Origin: Microbacterium ureisolvens
Lineage (GTDB): Bacteria; Actinomycetota; Actinomycetes; Actinomycetales; Microbacteriaceae
Reading direction: 5' to 3'
Assembly (NCBI RefSeq): GCF_019511645.1
Contig: NZ_JAEUAX010000012.1
Span: 1-64,000, forward strand
DNA length: 64,000 nt
Shown: positions 36,329-44,636 of the stretch, one piece after another
How positions within the stretch are numbered: position 1 is the stretch's first letter
How the letters are laid out: every line of letters starts with the position of its first letter
Made by a program: the position numbers and the translations under genes
Notes under the pieces: model-generated
Told to the model about the DNA's origin: nothing
Databases searched by the model: none
Seen by the model: the letters and a program-made list of their open reading frames with translations, nothing else

Positions 36329-37651
36329 CTACTGGACGATCGACTCGATCTGGGACTTGGCGTCCGACAGGAGCTGCGCGGTGTCAGCTCCCGGCTCGAC
36401 GGCCTTCTGGATCATCGGCACGAGCACGGAGTCGACGATCTCCTGCCACTGCGGGGTCGCGGGCCGAGGCAGCGACTGCGACGACTCCAGCGTCGACACC
36501 AACGCGGGATAGTTCTCGAATCCGGCTTCGCCTTGCTTGCTCTCGAACGCGGTCTTGCGGGCGACCAGACCCAACGAGGTATCGGCAGCGAGGTCGTTGT
36601 GCTCGTACGCGAACGCGATGAAGTCCTTCGCCTCGTCCTGCTTGGCTCCCGACGCCGGGACGGACAGGTACCACGCGCCGGGCACTCCCGCCACCCCACC
36701 GGGGCCGCCGATCATCGGGGCGACACCGATGGCATCCTTCACGGCCGAATCCTCCGGCGTCTGCCGATAGGCGTGGCCCCAGAATCGCATCATCGCGAGC
36801 TTGCCCTGGTAGAAGAGGTTCTGCGCCCCCGCCCAGTCCAGCTGCGCGGCGCCGGACGGAGCGTACGGGAGCAGGCTGACGTAGTAGTCGAGCGCTTCCT
36901 TGTGCGCGGCGTCGTCGATCGTCACCTCGCCGCTGTCGGTGTCGAGCACCATGTCCTCTTCACCGGCCTGCGACACGGTGGCCAGCCACTCCGTCTCGAC
37001 GGCACCCTTCACATCAGTGCCGTACAGATCGATCGCACCGTCGCCGTCGGTATCGCGGGTGAAGAACTCCGCGATATCGCGGTACTGCTCCCACGTGGTG
37101 GGCGCGGTCAAGGGATAGCCGTACTTCGCCTCGAAGTCGGCCATGTTCTTCGGGTCCTCGAAGAGGTCCGTTCGGTAGAAGAGGATCTCGGAGTTCGTCC
37201 AGACCGGCATTCCGACGAACGTGCCATCCACCTGCGACTCGCTCACCAGGCCGCCGAACAGGTCGGACTCGACGTCGTCGGTGAACAGGTCGTCCAGCGG
37301 CGCCAGCCCCGGCGCGAAGGCGGGAAGCCAGATCGCGTCGAGCGCGGCGATGTCGAAGGAGGGCTTTCCTGCCTGGAGTTCAGACGAGATGCGGTCGTAG
37401 AGCCCCGCATACGGAAGCTCCACGAGAGTCACCTCGGTCCCCGTCTCCTCCTTGTACAGATCGGCGATCGGCTGCAGTTCAGCCTTCCCGCCACCCTCGA
37501 CCACGACGGTGAGCGCACCGGTGTCAGCCGCGGGTTCGGCGCCACCGCCTCCGGCGCCGCAACCGCTCAGAGCGATGGCGGCGGTGGTCACGGCTGCCGC
37601 GGCAACCAGTCCCCGGCTGAGACGTGCGTCCGCCGGCATGCGAAGCTTCAT
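36329..37651 (-). CDS. Carbohydrate ABC transporter substrate-binding lipoprotein (CUT1 family)
   Basis: 440 residues from the ATG at 37651, which has GGAG 8 bases upstream; an ATG at 37669 lacks a ribosome site. Signal peptide ends at lipobox ALSGC (Cys about 31). The SBP_bac_1-type body includes IADLYKEETGTEVTLVELPY, PVWTNSEILFYRTDLFE and GAWYLSVPASGAKQDEAKDF. First gene of the operon SBP-permease-permease-GH91-lacI. Ligand inferred to be difructose anhydride or another fructan product from the GH91 gene. Confidence 0.9.
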   Translation of the reverse strand: MKLRMPADARLSRGLVAAAAVTTAAIALSGCGAGGGGAEPAADTGALTVVVEGGGKAELQPIADLYKEETGTEVTLVELPYAGLYDRISSELQAGKPSFDIAALDAIWLPAFAPGLAPLDDLFTDDVESDLFGGLVSESQVDGTFVGMPVWTNSEILFYRTDLFEDPKNMADFEAKYGYPLTAPTTWEQYRDIAEFFTRDTDGDGAIDLYGTDVKGAVETEWLATVSQAGEEDMVLDTDSGEVTIDDAAHKEALDYYVSLLPYAPSGAAQLDWAGAQNLFYQGKLAMMRFWGHAYRQTPEDSAVKDAIGVAPMIGGPGGVAGVPGAWYLSVPASGAKQDEAKDFIAFAYEHNDLAADTSLGLVARKTAFESKQGEAGFENYPALVSTLESSQSLPRPATPQWQEIVDSVLVPMIQKAVEPGADTAQLLSDAKSQIESIVQ

Positions 37652-37720
37652 CACTTCGACTCCATTCATTGATGTACAGGAGGGTGCAGACTCCGGTCGG
37701 GACGCTGTGCCAATACGATT

Positions 37721-37738
37721 TGCCAAAACGTCTTGGCA
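37721..37738. promoter_or_regulatory. Palindromic LacI-type operator before the second carbohydrate operon
   Basis: TGCCAAAACGTCTTGGCA, 16 of 18 positions symmetric with a central ACGT, just downstream of the predicted -10. A partial direct copy (GTGCCAATACG) lies at 37708-37718. The likely binder is the LacI regulator at 31932-32993. Confidence 0.7.
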
Positions 37739-37740
37739 CG

Positions 37741-37769
37741 ACGATAGCGATCCTCACGAAGGGAGTCAA
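37741..37769 (-). promoter_or_regulatory. Promoter of the SBP-permease-permease-GH91-lacI operon
   Basis: On the minus strand TTGACT (37764-37769), spacer 17, TATCGT (37741-37746). The operator at 37721-37738 covers the predicted start site. Apart from this site the 312-base gap 37652-37963 shows nothing gene-like. Confidence 0.65.
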
Positions 37770-37963
37770 GAATCACTTATCGCCCCTGACGACCAGAGCG
37801 AACCGGTCCGACAACCCCTGAGTACGCAGATCGCAGACGACTCGCGCGGAATCCGGTGCGAGGGATCCCGATGGTTCGCCGCGGAAGTGAAGCCTGGAGG
37901 CTGCGCGGACCGCCGGCAACGCGGAAGCAGTCGCGCGAGCGGTCTATCGCACGGCGGGCTCGC

Positions 37964-38443
37964 TCAGGGCGTTTCGGTGCGTGCGCCTGCCAGTGCGGGC
38001 GATGGCAGCGCGACGCCATGCAGCGCATCCACGACCGGAGCGAGCTCCGGCCGGTCGGCCGCGTCAGCGAGCGCACGCTCGAGAGCCTCGTCATGCACAG
38101 GCAGCGCACGGTCATAGAGCGCGCGCCCGCTGGGGGTGAGCTCGGTGTAGATGCCGCGGCGGTCGTCGGCGCACAGGATGCGCGTGAGCAGCCCCCTGTC
38201 TTCGAGGCGGGTGACCAGGCGCGTGGTGGCGCTGGGGCTGAGCGCGGCGGCACGTGCGAGCTGCTGCATCCGCATGTGCCAGCCGTCCTGCCGGCTGAGC
38301 GCGTCCAGGACCGTGAACTCCACCACGGAGAGTTCGACCGCGGCGAGGCCGCGCTCGAGCTCCGACTCGATCAGTCCGTGCAGCGCCGCGAGCGTACGCC
38401 ACCCTTGCGCGCGCACCTCAACAGCGTCGTCGCCGATGCCCAT
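37964..38443 (-). CDS. MarR-family transcriptional regulator
   Basis: 159 residues. The MarR winged helix is visible: VVEFTVLDALSRQDGWHMRM, LARAAALSPSATTRLVTRLE, DRGLLTRILCADDRRGIYTE, LTPSGRALYDRA. ATG at 38443 with AGGAGTGT upstream; the frame is open to 38530. Divergent from an MFS exporter, the usual layout for a MarR repressor of efflux. Several TTGC-containing repeats lie in the shared 116-base gap. Confidence 0.9.
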   Translation of the reverse strand: MGIGDDAVEVRAQGWRTLAALHGLIESELERGLAAVELSVVEFTVLDALSRQDGWHMRMQQLARAAALSPSATTRLVTRLEDRGLLTRILCADDRRGIYTELTPSGRALYDRALPVHDEALERALADAADRPELAPVVDALHGVALPSPALAGARTETP

Positions 38444-38461
38444 GTGACACTCCTGAATAGA

Positions 38462-38533
38462 TAGTTGCTTGCGCGGGTTGTTTGCGTGTGCAATGATCTT
38501 CCTTGCTTGTGCATTATCCCGCGCTTGCAACTA
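38462..38533. promoter_or_regulatory. MarR operator region: long inverted repeat and TTGC/GCAA sites
   Basis: TAGTTGCTTGCGCGGG (38462-38477) and CCCGCGCTTGCAACTA (38518-38533) are inverted copies matching at 14 of 16 positions. Between them is TTGCGTGTGCAA (38482-38493), itself an inverted repeat, and CTTGCTTGTGCA (38502-38513). Repeated TTGC/GCAA half-sites across both promoters suggest several MarR dimers bind here. Confidence 0.6.
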
Positions 38534-38559
38534 CTTTATCGTCTCACGAGGAGATTGTC

Positions 38560-39798
38560 ATGCCTTTGGGTCTCGTGGCGCTGGCTATCGGCGCTTTCGG
38601 CATCGGGTTGACCGAGTTCGTCATCATGGGGCTGCTGCCCGAGGTCGCCGCCGATTTCGGCGTCTCAGAGGCCGCCGCCGGATGGCTGATCTCCGGCTAC
38701 GCCCTCGCGGTGGTCGTCGGGGCCCTGGTGCTCACAGCGGCGACCACTCAGCTGCCCCGTAAGCCCGTCCTGCTGGGATTGATCGTGCTGTTCATCGTGG
38801 GCAACGTGCTCACCGCCATCGCCGAGGACTACAGCCTGGCGATGATCGGGCGCATCCTCGCGGCACTGTGTCACGGCGCGTTCTTCGGCATCGGCTCTGT
38901 CGTCGCCGCGAGCCTGGTGGCCCCCGACAAGAAGGCCGGCGCGATCGCGATCATGTTCACCGGCCTCACCGCGGCCAACGTCCTGGGCGTGCCGTTCGGA
39001 ACGTTCCTCGGTCAGCAGCTGGGGTGGCGGTCGACGTTCTGGGCGATCGCCGCCATCGGCGTCCTGGCGTTCATCGGCATCGCCGCCCTCGTACCGACCC
39101 TTCACAGCCCGGAAGAGCGGATCAGCCTCCGCGGCGAACTTCGGGCGTTCCGCTCCGGCCAGGTCTGGCTCTCGCTCCTCGTGACCGTTCTCGCCTACGG
39201 CGGCATGTTCGGCGCCTTCACCTACATCGCCTACACGCTCACCGAGGTCTCCGGGTTCCCCACCACCGCCGTGCCGTGGTTGCTCGTGCTGTTCGGCGCC
39301 GGTCTCGTGGTGGGCAACTGGCTCGGCGGCAAGCTCGCCGACCGCTCCATCGACGCTACCCTGATCGGCTTCATCGCGGCGCTCGTGGTGATCCTCGCCC
39401 TGTTCGCGCTGTCCGCGGGATCCCAGGTCGCCACCGTCATCGCCCTGTTCCTGATGGGCGGATTCGGCTTCGGCACCGTACCCGGCCTGCAGAGCCGCAT
39501 CATGATCTACGCCGGCCAAGCCCCCACCCTCGCCTCGGGCGCCAACATCGGTGCGTTCAACGTCGGCAACGCCATCGGCGCCTGGGCAGGCGGCGTCGGC
39601 ATCGCCGCGGGTCTCGGCTACACCTCCCCGATCTGGATCGGCGCGGTCATCACCCTCGCCGCCCTCGTCGTCATGATCATCGCCGCCGCGGCCGCCCGCA
39701 ACACGAGGACGGATGCCGCAGCCGCCGTAACCGCGACGAACTCGTCGAACGCGCCGAGCGCGCCTCGGAAGGCGACTGCCGACGCCCCCACCCGGTGA
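38560..39798 (+). CDS. MFS exporter (DHA1 drug:H+ antiporter / AraJ-like)
   Basis: 412 residues, 12 membrane segments. N-terminal motif GIGLTEFVIMGLLPEVAADF and the motif-A-like loop KPVLLG; the later GLTAANVLGVPFGTFLGQQL is typical of AraJ/YdhP-type sugar or drug efflux proteins. ATG at 38560 with GAGGAG upstream; the frame is open to 38503. Tail of about 30 residues is Ala/Thr-rich. Divergent from marR and followed after 44 bases by an HbpS-like gene, so an inducible efflux unit. Confidence 0.9.
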   Translation: MPLGLVALAIGAFGIGLTEFVIMGLLPEVAADFGVSEAAAGWLISGYALAVVVGALVLTAATTQLPRKPVLLGLIVLFIVGNVLTAIAEDYSLAMIGRILAALCHGAFFGIGSVVAASLVAPDKKAGAIAIMFTGLTAANVLGVPFGTFLGQQLGWRSTFWAIAAIGVLAFIGIAALVPTLHSPEERISLRGELRAFRSGQVWLSLLVTVLAYGGMFGAFTYIAYTLTEVSGFPTTAVPWLLVLFGAGLVVGNWLGGKLADRSIDATLIGFIAALVVILALFALSAGSQVATVIALFLMGGFGFGTVPGLQSRIMIYAGQAPTLASGANIGAFNVGNAIGAWAGGVGIAAGLGYTSPIWIGAVITLAALVVMIIAAAAARNTRTDAAAAVTATNSSNAPSAPRKATADAPTR

Positions 39799-39842
39799 CC
39801 CGGCCCGGCCTCACCAACGAATCACCCAGAAGGAGAATCCTC

Positions 39843-40262
39843 ATGCCCACCACCATCAGCAAGCTCACGACCGACGACGCCGAACGCCTCATCGACGCCG
39901 CCCGCGAGGCCGCCGAGCACGCCGGAGCAACCGTCAGCATCACCGTTCTCGACGCCGGGGGCCACCTGCTCGCCTTCCGCAGGGACGACAACGCGGTGCT
40001 CATCTCCGGCGAAACCAGCACACGCAAGGCTTACACGGCTCTCCAGCTGAACGCCGCCACCGCCGACGTGGTCGACGCCGTGAAGCCCGACGGGCCATTC
40101 CATTCCCTGCAGACCGCGCTCGACCGACCGCTGCTGTTCATCGCCGGCGGGGTGCCGCTTCACCGCGACGGCCACCTCATCGGCGCGATCGGCGTCGGAG
40201 GCGGCGCCCCGGCCGACGACCACCGGTTCGCGACCGTCGCCGCAACGCTCATCGAGGCGTGA
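39843..40262 (+). CDS. GlcG/HbpS family protein (DUF336), second copy
   Basis: 139 residues. One domain: AGATVSITVLDAGGHLLAFR, RKAYTALQLNA, and GGVPLHRDGHLIGAIGVGGG. ATG at 39843 with AAGGAG upstream. In the marR-regulated unit after the MFS gene. It shares the family fold with the protein at 7215-7619 but is clearly diverged. Function unknown; small-molecule or haem binding is known for some relatives. Confidence 0.75.
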   Translation: MPTTISKLTTDDAERLIDAAREAAEHAGATVSITVLDAGGHLLAFRRDDNAVLISGETSTRKAYTALQLNAATADVVDAVKPDGPFHSLQTALDRPLLFIAGGVPLHRDGHLIGAIGVGGGAPADDHRFATVAATLIEA

Positions 40263-40570
40263 CTGGACGCGGTGGCCGGACGGAGTCGCGTCAGCCTTCA
40301 TGCTGATCGCAATGCTCGATTCGGCGTTCACGCACCTCCTTGCATGTCGGCGTTCCTCCTGACGCGCGCCCATCGCACGCTCGAGCGCGCAAGTTGTGCG
40401 CATGAGCGCCTCGGTGCTGCTCATCGCCGTCGGTGCCATGGTGTAAGCAGGGGCACGGCATCGGCGGGAGATCGAGAACTTCTCGCACGGACAGTCACGT
40501 CTCCAGCACCGAAGAGCTAGTCGACGGTGGTTCTCCGGGCGAGAGTGGTGGGGACTATGAAGGAGGTCCC
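40263..40570 (+). other. Intergenic region before the amine oxidase gene
   Basis: 308 bases without a convincing gene. It contains CGAGAACTTCTCG (40473-40485), a 13-base palindrome around a central C, possibly an operator for the amine oxidase. GAAGGAGG at 40559-40566 is the ribosome site. No clear -35/-10 pair was found. Confidence 0.4.
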
Positions 40571-42643
40571 ATGCCTGCGCACACGCACGACGCGGCCACT
40601 CAGCCGCACGACAACCCGGATCTGATTCCGGTTACCGGGGTGCGCGGTGCCGGGCCGCGGCATCCGCTCGACCCTTTGACCGCCGCCGAGATCGAGGCGG
40701 CGCGCGAAGTCCTGGTGCGGGCGGGCCTGCTCGGCGAGACCGTGCGGGTGCCGATGCTGCTGCCCGACGAGCCCGCGAAGGCCGAGCTCGCCACGTGGAC
40801 ACCGGGCGACCCGATCGATCGCCGCGTGGACGTGACGCTGATGGATGCCACCACCGGCGCAGTGACCGAGGCCATCGTGTCGGTGACGCGCGAGGTGGTG
40901 GTGTCGACGCGCGAGCTCGACCCGGCGCAGGCGCCCTACGGTCAGCCGCAGTACCTCTTCGAAGAGTACGAGCGGGCGGCCGAGATCGTGAAAGCCTCGC
41001 CGGAGTGGCAGGCGGCCATGAAGCGCCGCGGTCTCGGAGACCGCGTCGACCTGGCGTTCTGCTCGCCCCTGGCGCCCGGCTTCGTGGGACGCGAAAGCGA
41101 AGTCGGGCGACGCGTCATCCGTTCTCTGACGTTCCTGCGCGACAGCGAGGACGACATCCCGTGGGCTCACCCCGTCGAAGGCCTCATCGTCCACGTCGAT
41201 CTGGTGTCGAACACCGTGATCGGCATCGAGGACGAGGGGGATGTGCCGGTTCCGTCCGGCAGCGGCAAGTACACGCCGGATGCCGTCGGCCCTGCCCGCA
41301 CGAGTCTCAAGCCCATCGAGATCACGCAGCCCGAGGGCCCGAGCTTCGCCGTGAGCGGCTCGCTCGTGGAGTGGGAGAACTGGTCGATGCGCGTCGACTT
41401 CAACGCGCGCGAGGGCCTCGTGCTGCACGACGTGCGGTTCGATGACCGCCCGGTGCTCACGCGCGCGAGCGTGCCCGAGATGGTCGTGCCCTACGGCGAC
41501 ACCTCGAATACCCGGTTCTGGATCAGCTACTTCGATGCCGGCGAGTACCTGCTCGGCAAGAACGCGAACCACCTGGAACTCGGATGCGACTGCCTGGGCG
41601 TCATCCGCTACTTCGACGGATACGTCGCCGACGACCACGGTCATCCGGTGAAGATCCCCAACGTGGTGTGCATGCACGAGGAGGACTACGGCATCCTCTG
41701 GAAGCACACGGAGCAGGGGCCGGTCGGCTCGCACGTGCGCCGCTCGCGCCGCCTGGTCGTGTCGTACTTCTCAACGATCGGCAACTACGACTACGGCTTC
41801 TACTGGTACTTCTACCTCGACGGCTCGATCCAGCTCGAGGCGAAGGCAACCGGGATCGTGTTCGTCGGCGGCGGGCACCCGGGCTCGGAGAACCGGCACG
41901 CGTCCGAGATCGCACCCGGTGTCTTCGCGCCGGTGCACCAGCACCTCTTCTCAGCGCGACTCGACGTCGCCATCGACGGCGAGGACAACCAGCTGGTCGA
42001 GATCGACGCGGCGCGCATCCCGATGGGTGACGCGAACCCGTTCGGCAACGCCTTCACGTGGACCGAGACGCCGCTGCGCACCGAGACCGAGGCACAGCGC
42101 GTCGCCGACACGTCCGTCGCGCGCGTGTGGGAGGTGCGGAGCTCCTCGAAGAGGAACTACGTCGGCAAGCCCACCGCGTACCACCTGATCCCCCAGCCGA
42201 CCGCGCTGCTCATGGCCGACCCCGCATCCTCTGTCGCGGCCCGCGCCGCGTTCGCCACGAAGCACCTGTGGGGAACCGCCTACGACCACGAGGAGCGCTG
42301 GCCCGCCGGACGTTACCCCAACGCGCACCAGGGCGGCGCCGGACTTCCCGCCTACACGGCCGATGACCGGTCTATCGACGGCGAAGACCTCGTGCTCTGG
42401 CACACCTTCGGCCTCACCCACATCCCCCGCCCCGAGGACTGGCCCATCATGCCCGTCGACTACGCCGGGTTCTGGTTCAAGCCCTATGGGTTCCTCGACG
42501 TGAACCCCGCAATGAACATCCCGGAGTCCTCGCAGGCGCACGCCGGCGACCACCGGCCCGCGGGCGCGACGGGCCCCCGCGCCGCCGGGACGATCGCCGA
42601 CGGGGGCTGCGGCATGGGCGCGGAGTGCAGCTGCGGCCACTGA
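40571..42643 (+). CDS. Primary-amine oxidase (copper/topaquinone)
   Basis: 690 residues. It oxidises primary amines to aldehyde, ammonia and H2O2. The topaquinone precursor is Y406 in TIGNYDYGFYW. Copper ligands are the HQH of APVHQHLFSARLD and the His of HTFGLTHIPRPEDWPIMP. LWKHTEQGPVGSHVRRSRRL is typical of the family. Length is a little over the Arthrobacter globiformis enzymes. No signal peptide. The last 15 residues are unusual: GGCGMGAECSCGH, three Cys in nine residues. ATG at 40571 with GAAGGAGG. Nearby AraC regulator, permease and aldehyde dehydrogenase suggest phenylethylamine, tyramine or histamine as substrate. Confidence 0.93.
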   Translation: MPAHTHDAATQPHDNPDLIPVTGVRGAGPRHPLDPLTAAEIEAAREVLVRAGLLGETVRVPMLLPDEPAKAELATWTPGDPIDRRVDVTLMDATTGAVTEAIVSVTREVVVSTRELDPAQAPYGQPQYLFEEYERAAEIVKASPEWQAAMKRRGLGDRVDLAFCSPLAPGFVGRESEVGRRVIRSLTFLRDSEDDIPWAHPVEGLIVHVDLVSNTVIGIEDEGDVPVPSGSGKYTPDAVGPARTSLKPIEITQPEGPSFAVSGSLVEWENWSMRVDFNAREGLVLHDVRFDDRPVLTRASVPEMVVPYGDTSNTRFWISYFDAGEYLLGKNANHLELGCDCLGVIRYFDGYVADDHGHPVKIPNVVCMHEEDYGILWKHTEQGPVGSHVRRSRRLVVSYFSTIGNYDYGFYWYFYLDGSIQLEAKATGIVFVGGGHPGSENRHASEIAPGVFAPVHQHLFSARLDVAIDGEDNQLVEIDAARIPMGDANPFGNAFTWTETPLRTETEAQRVADTSVARVWEVRSSSKRNYVGKPTAYHLIPQPTALLMADPASSVAARAAFATKHLWGTAYDHEERWPAGRYPNAHQGGAGLPAYTADDRSIDGEDLVLWHTFGLTHIPRPEDWPIMPVDYAGFWFKPYGFLDVNPAMNIPESSQAHAGDHRPAGATGPRAAGTIADGGCGMGAECSCGH

Positions 42644-42665
42644 GGAGAAGCACATCGAGCGATAC

Positions 42666-42693
42666 GGGGACGGATGCTGCGGCATCCGTCCCC
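42666..42693 (+). terminator. Terminator hairpin after the amine oxidase gene
   Basis: GGGGACGGATGC / GCATCCGTCCCC, perfect 12-base stem, 4-base loop, 22 bases past the stop. Built from inverted copies of ACGGATGC. The stretch 42694-42902 up to the next hairpin shows no gene or obvious site. Confidence 0.8.
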
Positions 42694-42902
42694 GGCTCTT
42701 GCAACTTCGGCGGCCGACCCAGCGCGCGCCCGTTCGCGCCTGCGGAGTTGGGCAGCTCGGGCCGCCTCCGGCGCACCACGCGGCACCATCCGCCACTGCG
42801 GTGCGCAACAGCCTGACGAACGTGGCGGCTGTGGTCGCCCAGCGCCCACGATGCGGCCATACACCTAGCGTTTCAACCTCGAGCGCGCTCGCCGAGATAC
42901 CG

Positions 42903-42936
42903 AAGGGCGACGGATGCCGCAGCATCCGTCGCCCTT
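42903..42936 (-). terminator. Terminator hairpin after the APC permease gene
   Basis: AAGGGCGACGGATGC / GCATCCGTCGCCCTT, perfect 15-base stem, 4-base loop, 17 bases past the permease stop (minus strand). Again an inverted ACGGATGC pair. Confidence 0.85.
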
Positions 42937-42953
42937 TCCTCGAGGTCAGCGGG

Positions 42954-44477
42954 TCAGACGCCGACGGGTTCGCTCCCGAGGTGGGGCGCGTCGGCCTCGT
43001 CGGCGCCGTGGCCGATCTGGCGGTAGACATCGGGCTTGGCCTTGCGGAGCCAGTACGCCCATACCACCGCCGCGATCGACGGCACGAGGAGGATCGCCGG
43101 GAGTATGAAGGTCGTCGGGGTGGACTCGGTCTGGCCGAGGAGCACGTCCCAGTTGACGAGGATGAGGATCCAGACGATCACGAGGGCGACGAGCGCGACG
43201 ATCGGTGCGACCAGCCGCGAGCCGGCGCCGACGTCACGTGTGTCGCGGCGGAAGAATCCGATGACCGCCGCCGAGACGAGCACCATGAGCAGCACGAGGC
43301 CGAAGGCGCCGAGGTTCGTGAGCCACGTGAAGAGCGTCAGCACCGGGTACGGGCCGTTCGCCGGGTTCCACCCGGTCTCGGCGATCGCGAAGCCGATGAT
43401 GACGACGAGGGCGAGCACCGACTGGGCCAGCGAACCCGCCCACGGCGCACCGCTCGAGGTGCGCACGGTGCCGAGCTGACGGGGCAGCACGCCCTCCCGG
43501 CCCAGCGAGAACGCGTAGCGCGACACGGCGTTGTGGAAGCTCACAAGCGCCGCGAACAGGCTTGTGATGAAGAGGATCGACATGAGATCGACCCACAGCA
43601 CGCCCAGGTGCTCGGCGACGAAGTTGAAGAACAGCGGCGGTCCGGCCTCTTCCGGCGCGATGCCGGTCGGGTCGGTGATCTTCGCCGGTCCCACGGCGAG
43701 TGCCAGCGCCCACGACGAGATCGCGTAGAAGACGCCGATGACGGCGACCGCGAGGAACGTCGCACGCGGGATCGTGCGCTTGGGGTCCTTCGACTCCTCG
43801 CCGTAGATCGCCGCCGACTCGAAGCCCATGAAGGCCGCGATACCGAACGCCAGCACGGCTCCCACGCCGGGAACGAACAGTGCCGACGGTGTCATGGGTG
43901 CGACGGTGAAGCCCTCGGCCGGATTGGCGAACGACACCGCGTCGAACACGATGACGGCGAGGAACTCCAGCGCGACGAGCACTCCCAGCACCTTCGCCGA
44001 AAGGTCGACGCGGTTCACGCCGAGGATGCCGACGACGACGATCCCCAGCACAACCCACAGCCACCACGGGCTGGCCCATCCGGTCTTCGACTCGATGAAC
44101 GATGAGATCTGGAAGCCGAACATGCCCCAGATGCCGATCTGCATGGCGTTGTAGGCGATGAGGGCGAGCACCGACGCGCCGACGCCGGTCGGGCGGCCGA
44201 TGCCCTGCGAGACGTAGGAGTAGAACGCGCCCGCGTTCGTGATGAACCGGCTCATGGCGGCGTAGCCGATTGCGAAGATCGCCAGCGCCGCCGCCAGCAC
44301 GAGGTAGCCGAACGGGATGCCGTCGACGTGGGTGACCGAGTAGGCGCTGGTGACGCCCCCGGCGACGACCGTCAGCGGTGCCGAAGCGGCGATGATCATG
44401 AATGCGACGGCGAGCACCCCGAGGCGGCGGTGCGCCGCCGTCCGGGTGGTCGATGTCGTCGGGCCTGCGGTGGCCAT
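42954..44477 (-). CDS. APC-family amino-acid/amine permease
   Basis: 507 residues, 12 or more membrane segments. The N-terminus enters with LGVLAVAFMIIAASAPLTVV, a pattern of the amino-acid/polyamine transporters in Actinobacteria; AFGIAAFMGFESAAIYGEES is the TM6 family motif. ATG at 44477 with GGAG upstream; the frame is open to 44579. Divergent from the AraC regulator. Likely imports the amine or amino acid degraded by the amine oxidase and aldehyde dehydrogenase nearby. Confidence 0.88.
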   Translation of the reverse strand: MATAGPTTSTTRTAAHRRLGVLAVAFMIIAASAPLTVVAGGVTSAYSVTHVDGIPFGYLVLAAALAIFAIGYAAMSRFITNAGAFYSYVSQGIGRPTGVGASVLALIAYNAMQIGIWGMFGFQISSFIESKTGWASPWWLWVVLGIVVVGILGVNRVDLSAKVLGVLVALEFLAVIVFDAVSFANPAEGFTVAPMTPSALFVPGVGAVLAFGIAAFMGFESAAIYGEESKDPKRTIPRATFLAVAVIGVFYAISSWALALAVGPAKITDPTGIAPEEAGPPLFFNFVAEHLGVLWVDLMSILFITSLFAALVSFHNAVSRYAFSLGREGVLPRQLGTVRTSSGAPWAGSLAQSVLALVVIIGFAIAETGWNPANGPYPVLTLFTWLTNLGAFGLVLLMVLVSAAVIGFFRRDTRDVGAGSRLVAPIVALVALVIVWILILVNWDVLLGQTESTPTTFILPAILLVPSIAAVVWAYWLRKAKPDVYRQIGHGADEADAPHLGSEPVGV

Positions 44478-44592
44478 GGGCAGCTCCTTCGGTGCACGTG
44501 TCGGGTTCAGCTCATCGTGTCGAGCCCCCCGATCGCCGGGTTGACGCCGCGGGCAGAGTCCTTGCCTGAGGGGGCACACCAGCGGCCCGTGC

Positions 44593-44615
44593 TAGACTGG
44601 CGCATCGTATACGAT
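44593..44615 (+). promoter_or_regulatory. -10-like TAGACT and palindrome ATCGTATACGAT
   Basis: TAGACT (44593-44598) is a plausible -10 for the AraC gene, followed by the perfect 12-base palindrome ATCGTATACGAT (44604-44615) at the expected start site. This palindrome is of the type bound by GntR-FCD regulators rather than AraC proteins, so a second regulator may act here. Confidence 0.55.
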
Positions 44616-44636
44616 CGGCCACAGTGAGGTGAGCCC

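Noticed and set aside
37652..37963. A small gene in the gap between the binding protein and marR
   Set aside because: Short frames there lack ribosome sites and family motifs; the gap is explained by promoter and operator plus non-coding sequence.
42644..42953. Mobile element or CRISPR remnant suggested by repeated GGATGC hairpins
   Set aside because: The two hairpins are ordinary terminators for flanking genes; there are no spacers, direct repeats, transposase fragments or target duplications.
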